DNA from: an uncultured bacterium
Lineage (GTDB): Bacteria; Bacillota; Limnochordia; DTU080; JAAYLA01
Direction of reading: 5' to 3'
NCBI GenBank assembly: GCA_937983075.1
Contig: CALKAQ010000062.1
Span: 47,204-111,203, forward strand
Length of the DNA stretch: 64,000 nt
Both the position numbers and the translations under genes were made by a program. How positions within the stretch are numbered: position 1 is the stretch's first letter; the number at the start of each line of letters is the position of its first letter. A model generated the notes under the pieces. That model ran no database searches. It saw only the letters and a program-made list of their open reading frames with translations, and was not told the origin of the DNA. Below, piece by piece: positions 33,224-41,551 of this stretch.

Positions 33224-33994
33224 TTAGAAATCATCGCAGTTCAAATTACCGAACCATTGTTCTGCGTCGATTTCACCGTCTCGCCAAAGAACGTACTCGA
33301 CAAAATAACAAGCTGCTTCATGGTTTCCAAGCGCAGCGTGAATCCTGGCCATTTGCACATGATAGGGGAGGTACCAAACCAGGTCTGGATTCACGGTTTC
33401 AAGCACTTCGAGCGCTCGTTCGGGCTCTCCGCTCTCCAAATAGGCCCCCGCCTTGAGCACCAAAGCGCGGATGTGATACGGCTTCTGTTCAAGGGCGGTT
33501 TCAAGGTGCTCAAAAGCTGCGTGGTATTGCTGGCGGCGCAGCGCGATCTCGGCCAAGCCGACATTCGCCGGCACCACCGCGTATCCGTTGTCAAGGGCAT
33601 CACGATACAGCTTTTCGGCTTCGACCAGCCGTCCACGTGTCACGTAAAAATCAGCGAGCAGCACCCAGACGGCCGGATCGTCCGCCTGTTCCGCGGCACG
33701 GATATAATGCTCTTCCGCCAACGAATATTCGCCAAGAAACTGGTAGGCCATGGCTGCCATGAGGAGCGGCTCGGCCTGATCCGGACGCAGTTCAGCCGCC
33801 TCAGCAAAAAGTCCCGTCGCTTCACGAAAAAACAGCCCTTTAGGATTTTGCGTGCTGGCGGCAAACCAAACGTACGTGTAGGCACGCTGTAAAATTTCCT
33901 CATACGGCTCATCCTGCGACGCAGCAAAAACGTGACCTATACATATCGCGCACAGCAACAGCAACGTTGCTGTACGACGGCCAGGAATGCGCAT
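33224..33994 (-). CDS. Secreted TPR-repeat protein
   Basis: A 256-aa protein with an N-terminal signal helix (TATLLLLCAICIGHVFAAS) and about five tetratricopeptide repeats (for example AAELRPDQAEPLLMAAMAYQ, ALEQKPYHIRALVLKAGAYL), so it is likely a protein-interaction scaffold outside the membrane. ATG 33994 is given; a TTG at 34024 overlapping the rlu stop (TTGA) would add 10 residues and couple translation. It ends NLNCDDF. No specific partner can be inferred. Confidence 0.75.
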   Translation of the reverse strand: MRIPGRRTATLLLLCAICIGHVFAASQDEPYEEILQRAYTYVWFAASTQNPKGLFFREATGLFAEAAELRPDQAEPLLMAAMAYQFLGEYSLAEEHYIRAAEQADDPAVWVLLADFYVTRGRLVEAEKLYRDALDNGYAVVPANVGLAEIALRRQQYHAAFEHLETALEQKPYHIRALVLKAGAYLESGEPERALEVLETVNPDLVWYLPYHVQMARIHAALGNHEAACYFVEYVLWRDGEIDAEQWFGNLNCDDF

Positions 33995-34020
33995 GAAAAC
34001 ACTCGACTCCTCTCGCCCCG

Positions 34021-34989
34021 TCAACTTGGTGCACGCAGCCCCCGCCCCCTCCCCGCGGAGCCGCTTGACGCAAAATGAAGCAACGGCTGCATGTCATTCG
34101 GGAGGGAACTCACCCATGTATAAGGGCGTCCGCTAATGGGATGATGCACATGCAGCCAATGAGCATGAAGGGCCTGACGTTCGCACAAGCCTGGAATCGC
34201 CCTTCCATACAAAACGTCACCGACGATCGGATGCCCAATGTGCGCAAAATGTACCCGAATTTGATGCGTGCGTCCGGTGAGCAGCGTGACCTCAACCAAC
34301 GTGGCATGCTCGATTTCCGGTAGACCTTGCCAGCGCCCAATCACTTGAAAACGCGTTGTCGCCGGCTGACCTCCGGCGCTCACACAGCGGCGTGTCAATT
34401 GGCCGGGAATTCTGGCGATAGGTGCGTCAATTTGACCTTCCGAGGCTTCGAGATGGCCTTCGACGATGGCGAGATACTTGCGCTGGAGCCCGCCGTTTTG
34501 CATCGCTCGCATTAGACGATGATGCGCATGGGGGTGTTTCGCAAACAGCACCAGGCCCGAAGTATCCTTGTCGAGCCGCGTCACCGGACCGGCTGCACCG
34601 CCCTCGCCGCGTGAGCGCAAGTAATGAGCGACGCCATTCGCCAAAGTTCCCGAAAGAACGGGTCCGGATGGGTGAACCAGTACACCCGCAGGTTTTTCGA
34701 CCACGAGCAAATGATCGTCTTCGAAGATGACCCGAAGGGGCATCGGCTCGGGTGACACGCCGCCGTCCCGATGACCGGACAAATAAAGGGCAACATTGAC
34801 CCCTGGGCGTAACACGGTGTTGAGCCCGGCCACTGCGCCGTCCACTTCACAGCGTCCTTCACGTCGCAGCCGCCCGAGCAAGGTGCGTGACATGCCAAAG
34901 TGAGTACGCAGCACGTTGTGGAGCGTCTGGCCTGCGAAGAAAGACTCAACCGTAAAAGTCAAGAACGGCCGCCGCTGTGGGTGAGACAC
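34021..34989 (-). CDS. RluA-family pseudouridine synthase
   Basis: A 322-aa pseudouridine synthase. An N-terminal S4-like domain (LLGRLRREGRCEVDG) precedes the catalytic domain with VVEKPAGVLVHPSG, the motif RLDKDTSGLVLFAK holding the catalytic Asp, RKYLAIVEG, and LLTGRTHQIRVHFAHIGHPIVGD. GTG start with GGAGGGG upstream. The target uridine (23S rRNA or tRNA) cannot be decided; the YhcT/YjbO/YlyB paralogues are hard to tell apart. Confidence 0.88.
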   Translation of the reverse strand: MSHPQRRPFLTFTVESFFAGQTLHNVLRTHFGMSRTLLGRLRREGRCEVDGAVAGLNTVLRPGVNVALYLSGHRDGGVSPEPMPLRVIFEDDHLLVVEKPAGVLVHPSGPVLSGTLANGVAHYLRSRGEGGAAGPVTRLDKDTSGLVLFAKHPHAHHRLMRAMQNGGLQRKYLAIVEGHLEASEGQIDAPIARIPGQLTRRCVSAGGQPATTRFQVIGRWQGLPEIEHATLVEVTLLTGRTHQIRVHFAHIGHPIVGDVLYGRAIPGLCERQALHAHWLHVHHPISGRPYTWVSSLPNDMQPLLHFASSGSAGRGRGLRAPS

Positions 34990-35014
34990 GCATTCCCCTC
35001 CTACGCTCGCGCCC

Positions 35015-35221
35015 CTATCTCAAACGCTGTCGGGCTCGTGTCAGCAAGTGAATTTGCGAACGAACGAGCTGTTCACATTCGTGGAGCACGTCGATGAGAT
35101 CGACGTAATCAGACGCTTCCAAGCCCGATCGACTCTCCGCAAACAAACGCTGGGTTTCGTGCAGATGATCGAGCAAGCGACCAATGGTATCCGCCGGTGT
35201 AATTTCGCTCACCTCCGCCAA
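35015..35221 (-). CDS. Small helical hypothetical protein
   Basis: A 68-aa protein predicted to be a pair of long helices (IGRLLDHLHETQRLFAESRSG, then DLIDVLHECEQLVRSQIHLLTRARQRL). TTG start at 35221 with AGGGCG nine bases upstream. It lies between the NatB-like permease and the pseudouridine synthase on the same strand with short gaps, so it is likely cotranscribed. It has one cysteine and no known domain. Confidence 0.55.
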   Translation of the reverse strand: MAEVSEITPADTIGRLLDHLHETQRLFAESRSGLEASDYVDLIDVLHECEQLVRSQIHLLTRARQRLR

Positions 35222-35261
35222 GATGGATTCGCCCTACGGGGCAGTGCAACCTGCTAAGCCC

Positions 35262-36479
35262 TTACGCCCGAAAGACGACGTTTTCCTTTTTGAAACAGTA
35301 GAGAGCCAGGCCGAGTGCAGCTGCGGCACTGACCGCAAGCGAAACCAACGTGATGATCCAATGCAACGCGGAGCCCGTTGCGGTGAGCGTCTCCTGAAAG
35401 ACGAGCAGCACATTCAACACCGGCACGGCATAAGTCCACAAGGCGTAGCTCGATTCCAAGCCACCGAAGGAGACGTACATTCCAGGCAGCATCACGGCGA
35501 ACGTCAACACCGTCATATACGCTTGGCCTTCACGGAAACTGCGGGCATATACGCTCATGCTCAATTGAACAGCGGAAGACAACGCGACGAACAAACCCAT
35601 TAAGACAAACAGTGCGAGCGCGTCGAACAGTGTAATACGCAGCGCCAACTCAGCATCGGACATCAGGCGCGGCAAGAGATAAATCACCGAAACGGTCATG
35701 CTGAGAATCATCAGCGCAACGGCTGCAAACGTGACCGTCCAAATGGCCGCGAATTTGCCCAGAACAAGACTCGTCCGTGATACCGGCGCCATCATCAAGC
35801 TTTCCAGACTGTTCCGTTCCTTCTCGCCCGCCCCGGCATCGAGCGCCGTGTACATACCCCCCGCTACGGCGCCGAGCGCACCGAACAGCGGCAGCAGCGA
35901 GGCCAGCAGCATACCGCCAAGGAATCCGTCCGGATCGGGCGTGATGTCGTGAAACGCGACAATGCGCACGGGCTCGACCAGCGATCCAGGCAAACCGCGG
36001 GCTGCCAGACGTTCTGCCGTGATTCGCTCGCTCCACACTTGCAGCAGCGCCTCAACGCGGCTTACCGCCCGCGTGGAACCGGAGCGTGACGCGTCGAAGA
36101 TCACTTCGAGTTCAAGCGTCCCCTCGTCCATTGCATAAGACGAACTGTCGGCAAGCGCAATCGCTGCGTCGATGTCGCCGTTCGCCAACCGCTCACGCGC
36201 TTCCGCCTCGGTGAGCCCCGGATCGAGCAACCACTCGATGCCGTCCACCCCAGCAAACATCGCCGCGAGATCTGCCGGTGCTTCAGAGCCAATCCACAGC
36301 ACTTTTGCCGGAATCTCGGCACTTTGGCGAAATTGCCGCTCCATCATTACAGGTCCGGCCAAGACGAGCAGCGGCATAATCACGAGCGGCAGCAACACCA
36401 TCATGTACAGCGTGCGTTTGTCCCGCAATGTTTCCAGCATTTCTTTTCGCCAAATGGCCCGAATATGCTCTCGATTCAT
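35262..36479 (-). CDS. natB: ABC-2 type transporter permease (NatB-like)
   Basis: A 405-aa permease of the NatB type. One N-terminal helix (LYMMVLLPLVIMPLLVLAG) is followed by a large extracytoplasmic domain (about 45-175) and then five or six helices, with EKERNSLESLMMAPVSRTSLVLGK between them, a segment typical of ABC-2 permeases. NatAB in Bacillus exports Na+ in response to uncouplers. Its ATG overlaps the ATPase stop (ATGA), so the pair is translationally coupled. The Na+ specificity is inferred from family resemblance only. Confidence 0.85.
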   Translation of the reverse strand: MNREHIRAIWRKEMLETLRDKRTLYMMVLLPLVIMPLLVLAGPVMMERQFRQSAEIPAKVLWIGSEAPADLAAMFAGVDGIEWLLDPGLTEAEARERLANGDIDAAIALADSSSYAMDEGTLELEVIFDASRSGSTRAVSRVEALLQVWSERITAERLAARGLPGSLVEPVRIVAFHDITPDPDGFLGGMLLASLLPLFGALGAVAGGMYTALDAGAGEKERNSLESLMMAPVSRTSLVLGKFAAIWTVTFAAVALMILSMTVSVIYLLPRLMSDAELALRITLFDALALFVLMGLFVALSSAVQLSMSVYARSFREGQAYMTVLTFAVMLPGMYVSFGGLESSYALWTYAVPVLNVLLVFQETLTATGSALHWIITLVSLAVSAAAALGLALYCFKKENVVFRA

Positions 36480-37219
36480 TGCGCTACCCCCGCTGCGGCA
36501 GATTCACCGTAAGCTAAAGCGATAAACGCGTCTTCCAAGGTGCTTGCGTTGGCCTGTCTGCACACCTTATCGATGCTTCCTGAAGCTAAGATGCGACCAT
36601 CGCCGATAATGGCGACTTTATCGCAAACGCGCTCGGCTTCCAGCATGTAATGGCTCGAAAACAAAATGGCTCGCCCCTGCCGACGTGCTTCGCTGATGAA
36701 ATGAATGACGCCTCGACTCGCCAATACGTCAAGCCCGGCCGTCGGCTCATCCAAAATGAGCACCGGAGGATCATGGAGAATGCAGCGCGCCAAGGCCACC
36801 TTCTGCTTCATTCCCTTGGAAAACGTATCGGTTCGCTCATTCTTGACCTCTTTCAAGCCGAACTGCTCCAATAGCTCATCAATGCGTTTTTCCAGCTGAC
36901 TGCCATGCATTCCATTGAGTTTGCCGTAAAAACGCAAGTTTTCCGCTGCCGTCAAACGGCCGTACAATCCGGGATCCGTAGGCAGCACACCGATGGACGT
37001 TCGCACCTTCTCCGGCTCACGCACGACGTCGTACCCGGCGATCGTTGCTTTCCCGGCGGTTGGAAGCAAAGTGGTTGACAGCATGCGCAGCGTGGTCGTC
37101 TTGCCCGCCCCGTTGGGCCCCAAGAGCCCGACGACTTCCCCCGGTTCCACACGCAAGTCGATTCCTTTGACCACCACTTTCGTACCGAAGCGCTTCTCTA
37201 ATCCCGTCGCATGGATCAT
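36476..37219 (-). CDS. natA: ABC transporter ATP-binding protein (NatA-like)
   Basis: A 247-aa ABC ATPase: Walker A GPNGAGKTTTLRML near residue 38, the Q-loop region replaced by the LPTDPGLYGRLTAAENL typical of NatA proteins, signature FSKGMKQKVALARC, Walker B VLILDEPTAGLD, and switch His in SSHYMLEAE. ATG 37219 lies about nine bases after GGAAGG; the ATG at 37228 abuts it. It drives the coupled NatB-like permease. Confidence 0.88.
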   Translation of the reverse strand: MIHATGLEKRFGTKVVVKGIDLRVEPGEVVGLLGPNGAGKTTTLRMLSTTLLPTAGKATIAGYDVVREPEKVRTSIGVLPTDPGLYGRLTAAENLRFYGKLNGMHGSQLEKRIDELLEQFGLKEVKNERTDTFSKGMKQKVALARCILHDPPVLILDEPTAGLDVLASRGVIHFISEARRQGRAILFSSHYMLEAERVCDKVAIIGDGRILASGSIDKVCRQANASTLEDAFIALAYGESAAAGVAQ

Positions 37220-37315
37220 CAGGCTCATCCTTCCGGTTGCAACCTAGATTTCTTGCTGAAGAAAGGTTTGAGGCATGTGCATCAGTGAACTATATACGCA
37301 AGGAGGTGCATTCCG

Positions 37316-37564
37316 TTGGAACATGATCTCAACGAACAGCAAGGCCCTTACGAGCCGATTGACTGCGCCTTTCACGATGAACTGGTTTCCTGGGCGACTC
37401 TGCAGCGACCCGTCGAGATTGTGTACAAGAACCAAACGGGAGATCAAGTTACGACACAAAGCCGCATTGCCGACGTGTTCACCAAGGACGGCGCTGAATA
37501 CGTCCGGCTGCAAAACGGCGAAATCATTCGGCTCGACATGCTCACGCAAGTGCGTGAAATCTAA
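37316..37564 (+). CDS. Rof-like protein (Rho-binding antiterminator family)
   Basis: An 82-aa protein whose pattern YEPIDCAFHDELVSWA, then VTTQSRIADVFTKDGAEYVRL-NGE-IRLDMLTQV follows that of Rof/YaeO, the small E. coli protein that binds and inhibits termination factor Rho. The Sm-like beta barrel with a leading helix is predicted. The start is TTG, placed by a perfect AAGGAGGTG seven bases upstream. It stands alone between the divergent NatA gene and the convergent RlmD gene. Resemblance is moderate; Rho inhibition is inferred. Confidence 0.7.
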   Translation: MEHDLNEQQGPYEPIDCAFHDELVSWATLQRPVEIVYKNQTGDQVTTQSRIADVFTKDGAEYVRLQNGEIIRLDMLTQVREI

Positions 37565-37583
37565 GTACGCTGCGACCGCTTAC

Positions 37584-37630
37584 ACCGCCACCGCTGCTGC
37601 GCAGGAAGCACGCGAACAGCGGTGGTGGCG
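37584..37630. terminator. GC-rich inverted repeat between convergent genes
   Basis: CACCGCTG near 37589 pairs with CAGCGGTG near 37618, extended by an imperfect CCGCC/GGCG, in the gap between the Rof-like gene (+) and rlmD (-). No T run follows on either strand, so it is a weak or Rho-type terminator at best. Confidence 0.4.
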
Positions 37631-37691
37631 TATTCGGATCGTTCCCCGCGCGTTCGCTTTTCGTCGGCCCGCGCCGATCACCTTTTCCCAC

Positions 37692-39083
37692 TTAACCCCT
37701 TCGTGTCAGCAAGGCACAACATTCCACATGTGCCGTGTGGGGGAACATGTCGACAGGCTGCACTTCGATCGTTTCATAGCCGAGTTGGTGCAGACGGCTT
37801 AGGTCACGTGCCAAACTGGCAGGATTGCACGAAACGTAGACGATGCGCCTCGGCCCTACTGCAGCCATAGCGGAAAGCACGGTTTCCTCGCATCCTTTGC
37901 GGGGAGGGTCGACGACGATGACATCGGCATGGACTCCTTCCCGCGCCAACCGAGGCATTTCAACGGCCGCATCTCCGGCGATGAACCGTGCGTTGTCGAT
38001 GCCGTTCAAGGCGGCGTTTTCCTCGGCATCCGCAATGGCTTCGGCTACCCATTCGATACCGATGACTTGAGAGGCTTCCCGGGCCAGAAACAAAGTGATG
38101 CTGCCAATGCCGCAATAGAGGTCAAAGACAGTTTCCGTGCCGGACAAAGCCGCATATTCGACCACCTTGCCGTAAAGAGTTTCGGTCTGCTCGGGATTGA
38201 CTTGGAAAAACGACACCGGCGATATTTTGAAGGCGAACGGCCCTAAGTAATCCATGACATAGCCCGCTCCAGCCAACACTTTCGATTTCCGCCCGAGCAC
38301 TACATTCGTGCGCTCGGGATTGATATTTTGTACGACGCCCACCAGCTCCGGCATACGTTCCATCAGCTTCTGCGCAATTTCGCGCCCATGGGGAAACGCC
38401 TCGTCTTTCGTAACAAGAACCGCCAATACTTCACCGGTTCCACGCCCGACGCGGGCGATTACGTGGCGCAGCACGCCGGAATGCGTATGCTCATCATAGA
38501 TCGGCACACCGTACTCGGCGGCTAACGCCTTCACTTCACGCATCAGCTGATTGCCGAGCGGGTGCTGAATGTCGCACGACTCAATATCGACGATATGATG
38601 CGAGCGCGGCGCAAAGAAGCCGGCGACGACTCGGCCAGATTGGTGCCCGATCGGAAATTGCGCCTTGTTGCGGTATTCCCAAGGTGTATGCATTCCGATC
38701 GTCGGATGGACGACAACATTCGCCACGCCACCGATTCGCGTGAGCGCATCGACCACTTGCTGCTGCTTCAACTCGAGCTGCTTTTCATATGCAATATGTT
38801 GCAGTTGACAGCCGCCACATTGCTCGAATACGGGACATCTGGGCGTCACACGGTCGGCCGACGGCAGGAGCACGCTCTCCAGCACAGCCCGGGCGTAACC
38901 TCGCTTCACTTCAACCACTTGAGCACGCACGTGATCGCCAGGTACTGCTCCCGGAACAAAAACGACCATTCCTTCATAGCGGCCGACGCCTTCGCCGCGG
39001 TGTCCGAGACCATGGATCGGCAGATCGATAGAATCTCCGGCTCTCACGGGAGAAGTCAAGATGTTCTTTTGCTTCGTACTCAT
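37692..39083 (-). CDS. rlmD: 23S rRNA (uracil-C5)-methyltransferase, RlmD/RumA family
   Basis: A 463-aa m5U methyltransferase of 23S rRNA (RlmD/RlmCD type). It has an N-terminal TRAM domain (residues 15-73), a 4Fe-4S cluster motif CPVFEQCGGCQLQH near residue 83 with a further Cys at about 170, the SAM-binding FDLYCGIGSITLFLA, and the motif VDPPRKGCEE. A nucleophilic cysteine sits in VYVSCNPASLARDL. Bacillus enzymes of this group methylate U747 and U1939; the number of targets cannot be read here. Confidence 0.92.
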   Translation of the reverse strand: MSTKQKNILTSPVRAGDSIDLPIHGLGHRGEGVGRYEGMVVFVPGAVPGDHVRAQVVEVKRGYARAVLESVLLPSADRVTPRCPVFEQCGGCQLQHIAYEKQLELKQQQVVDALTRIGGVANVVVHPTIGMHTPWEYRNKAQFPIGHQSGRVVAGFFAPRSHHIVDIESCDIQHPLGNQLMREVKALAAEYGVPIYDEHTHSGVLRHVIARVGRGTGEVLAVLVTKDEAFPHGREIAQKLMERMPELVGVVQNINPERTNVVLGRKSKVLAGAGYVMDYLGPFAFKISPVSFFQVNPEQTETLYGKVVEYAALSGTETVFDLYCGIGSITLFLAREASQVIGIEWVAEAIADAEENAALNGIDNARFIAGDAAVEMPRLAREGVHADVIVVDPPRKGCEETVLSAMAAVGPRRIVYVSCNPASLARDLSRLHQLGYETIEVQPVDMFPHTAHVECCALLTRRG

Positions 39084-39222
39084 GTCGACAGTTTACCACG
39101 CTCCCGGCGATTCATTAAAGATGGTGCTGGCGGACTGCGCACGATACAGGACTGGAAGATGAAACGGCGAAAAACGCGACGGATCAAGTCTCGGATCGGA
39201 GCGACACGGAAGGAAAGTGGTT

Positions 39223-39873
39223 ATGGAATGCGTTCTCTGCGGCTCTCGCCGTGTTACCCATTTTGCTCATGTCCACGCCAGAGACTATCTTGCCTGTCCA
39301 ACGTGCGATCTTGTATTCATGGCACCCGAATATCGCCTCGACTCCGAAGCCGAAAAAGCCCGCTATGTGCTGCATGAAAACGACCCCACCGATGCACGTT
39401 ACCGGGCTTTCCTCAACCGCCTGGCACAGCCTCTCATGGAGCGGCTGCCGCCTGGTGCGCGCGGTTTGGATTACGGTGCGGGACCGGGGCCGACCCTTTC
39501 CGTAATGTTCGAAGAACAAGGCTTCCCGATGGAGATTTACGACCCGTTCTTCGCCCCGGACCGTTCGGTTCTCGAGCGGAGATACGACTTTATTACGTGT
39601 ACAGAAGCAGCCGAACACTTTTACTCGCCTGCGAAAGAATTCGCCCGGTTTGACGCCATGCTCAAACCGGGTGGCTGGTTAGGCATCATGACCGAGACGC
39701 TCACCGATCCGGCCCACTTTGCCGACTGGTGGTACGTGCTCGAGCCGTCGCATGTATGCTTTTACCGTACGTCAACTTTCGAATGGATCGCGGCCCGCTT
39801 CGGTTGGCACCTCGAAATGCCGCGCAGGCAGGTAGCACTTTTTAGGAAAGTGGCATTGAAATCATCACCGTAG
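39223..39873 (+). CDS. Class I SAM-dependent methyltransferase with N-terminal zinc ribbon
   Basis: A 216-aa protein starting MECVLCGSRRV with CxxC and a second CPTC pair near residue 25, giving a small zinc ribbon. A Methyltransf_23 domain follows (GLDYGAGPGPTLSVMFEEQG as motif I, CTEAAEHFYSP, FDAMLKPGGWLGIMTET). ATG 39223 lies after AAGGAAAG. Such zinc-ribbon methyltransferases often act on sugars or natural products, but no biosynthetic neighbours are present, so the substrate is unknown. Confidence 0.85.
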   Translation: MECVLCGSRRVTHFAHVHARDYLACPTCDLVFMAPEYRLDSEAEKARYVLHENDPTDARYRAFLNRLAQPLMERLPPGARGLDYGAGPGPTLSVMFEEQGFPMEIYDPFFAPDRSVLERRYDFITCTEAAEHFYSPAKEFARFDAMLKPGGWLGIMTETLTDPAHFADWWYVLEPSHVCFYRTSTFEWIAARFGWHLEMPRRQVALFRKVALKSSP

Positions 39874-39929
39874 TTTTGCGGACCATCGAAAACCCAGCAG
39901 ACGTTGCACACATCTTGGAGCGACGTGCT

Positions 39930-40718
39930 TCACTTGCCTTTCGGCGCAACTCTCCCCATGCTTTTGCGATGGAAATACGCTTCCGCCTCGTCACTGTACA
40001 ACCACAATCCGAAAGCGACGATCATCGCGACGGCGAAAACGGTATTTGCGATGACCATGCTGCCTCCGACACTGGATCCGACAAATACTAAAACCGCCAT
40101 CCCGGGCAAACGCCCGAGCAGACAAACGAGCAAGAGATGGGACAAACGCAGACGGGTCACCCCTGCGATAAAGCAAATGGCGTCATCGGGCAGTGCCGGC
40201 AGCAGAAACATCATGAAGAAATTCCACAGGCCGCCGCTGCTTGCAAGGTAATCAAACTTTTCGAGCAAGGCTTGCGGCACGAATCGCCGCACCACCCGTT
40301 TGCCAAAAAGGCGTCCGAGCCCCATCGCGACGAACGAGCCGATCGCTAGACCGAGCATGGTCAATAAAAGGCCATGCCAAAATCCAAACAGATAGCCACC
40401 CAGCAAGCCAATCAATTGGCCGGGGATCGGTGCGAAAATGACTTGCAGCGTTTGCAAGCCAAGAAATACATACGATTTGGCTTCTCCATAATCATCAAGC
40501 AGTTGCGTAAGTGTATCACGGCTAGACGCCCAGTCGCCGTTTTGCAGTTGCTGCAGGATTCGTTGATATTGCTCCGGCAAGAACGGCTCGGCAACATAAA
40601 TAAACACCGTCAGGATGACGGTAAACACAGCGGCGGCAATGATGATTGGAAGCGCTGCGATCAGCTTCTTGCGGAGCCGCTGGAGCAGCTGTGTGAAAAA
40701 ATTTGCTATTGTCAACAA
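39930..40718 (-). CDS. TVP38/TMEM64 (DedA/VTT) family membrane protein
   Basis: A 262-aa membrane protein with about six helices and the VTT-domain sequence APIPGQLIGLLGGYLFGFWHGLLLTMLG, then FMMFLLPALPDDAICFIAGVTRL. Members scramble or transport lipids, and some import selenite or maintain membrane potential. TTG start after TTAGGAGAG. It is convergent with the methyltransferase gene and lies 131 bp beyond the response regulator, so it is probably its own unit. Confidence 0.87.
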   Translation of the reverse strand: MLTIANFFTQLLQRLRKKLIAALPIIIAAAVFTVILTVFIYVAEPFLPEQYQRILQQLQNGDWASSRDTLTQLLDDYGEAKSYVFLGLQTLQVIFAPIPGQLIGLLGGYLFGFWHGLLLTMLGLAIGSFVAMGLGRLFGKRVVRRFVPQALLEKFDYLASSGGLWNFFMMFLLPALPDDAICFIAGVTRLRLSHLLLVCLLGRLPGMAVLVFVGSSVGGSMVIANTVFAVAMIVAFGLWLYSDEAEAYFHRKSMGRVAPKGK

Positions 40719-40849
40719 AAGACTCTCCTAACCCTTGCGGCATGAATCAGCTAATCGAGTTGCCCTGCCGAGGTTAAGCAAACTTGCACCGGCATTCCCT
40801 TGTTCCAGTGCCAACCCTATATTTTGCTGACGGCTGGAGCAATCCTCTC

Positions 40850-41548
40850 TCACCTCTGGCGTATGCGGTAACCAAAACCTCGCACGTTTTCGATATAAGG
40901 TGCGTGAATTCCCGCCTTCTTGCTCGCCTGCGCCAGCTTGGTCCGCAGTAAATAGATATACGATTTCACATCTTCGGCTGTCGCGTCGTCCCTCTCCGGC
41001 CAAACGATTTTGCTGATCGTCTCGGTATCGCACACAGCACCGGGTTCTCGACAGAGCAAATGCAAGAGCACATACTCTTTCGGACTGAGGCGCAGCGGGT
41101 GGCCTGCGAGCGACACTTCCTTTGCGCGATCGTCGATCGTGAGCGGCCCAACGGTCATTACCGTTCGTTCCGTTTCCCTCGGTTCGGTGCTGCGGCGACG
41201 CAGGACGGCTCGGATGCGGGCTTCAATTTCTTTGAGATCAAACGGCTTGGTCACGTAATCGTCTGCACCTTCTTCGAGGCCTCGCACTTTGTCCGCCGTT
41301 TCACTTCGCACCGTCACCATAATTACCGGCGTATCACATATCCTACGGATTTCAGCCAGCGCTTCCCAACCGTCCCGCTCGGGCATTTCGACATCGAGCA
41401 AAATCATGTCCGGATCATGTTCAATCACTTTGATTACCGCTTCCCGACCGTCCCTTGCCACCGATGTTTGATATCCGGCCGCCGTTAAATATTTTTGCAG
41501 AAGAGTTGCCGATAACGGGTCATCCTCAGCAATGAGAACTCGAGTCAT
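40850..41548 (-). CDS. OmpR/PhoB-family response regulator
   Basis: A 232-aa regulator. The receiver has the acidic pair EDD (8-10), phospho-acceptor in ILLDVEMPERDG near Asp52, Thr in MVTVRSE and Lys in YVTKPFDL. The C-terminal winged helix has LSPKEYVLLHLLC and the YIYLLRTKLAQ...VRGFGYRI recognition segment. It is cotranscribed with the histidine kinase gene that ends 3 bp upstream of its start. The genes it controls cannot be inferred. Confidence 0.92.
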   Translation of the reverse strand: MTRVLIAEDDPLSATLLQKYLTAAGYQTSVARDGREAVIKVIEHDPDMILLDVEMPERDGWEALAEIRRICDTPVIMVTVRSETADKVRGLEEGADDYVTKPFDLKEIEARIRAVLRRRSTEPRETERTVMTVGPLTIDDRAKEVSLAGHPLRLSPKEYVLLHLLCREPGAVCDTETISKIVWPERDDATAEDVKSYIYLLRTKLAQASKKAGIHAPYIENVRGFGYRIRQR

Positions 41549-41551
41549 TCT

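Noticed and set aside
37584..37630. Inverted repeat considered as a transposon end or attachment site
   Set aside because: There is a single copy, no target duplication, and it lies between two intact convergent genes; a hairpin terminator is simpler.
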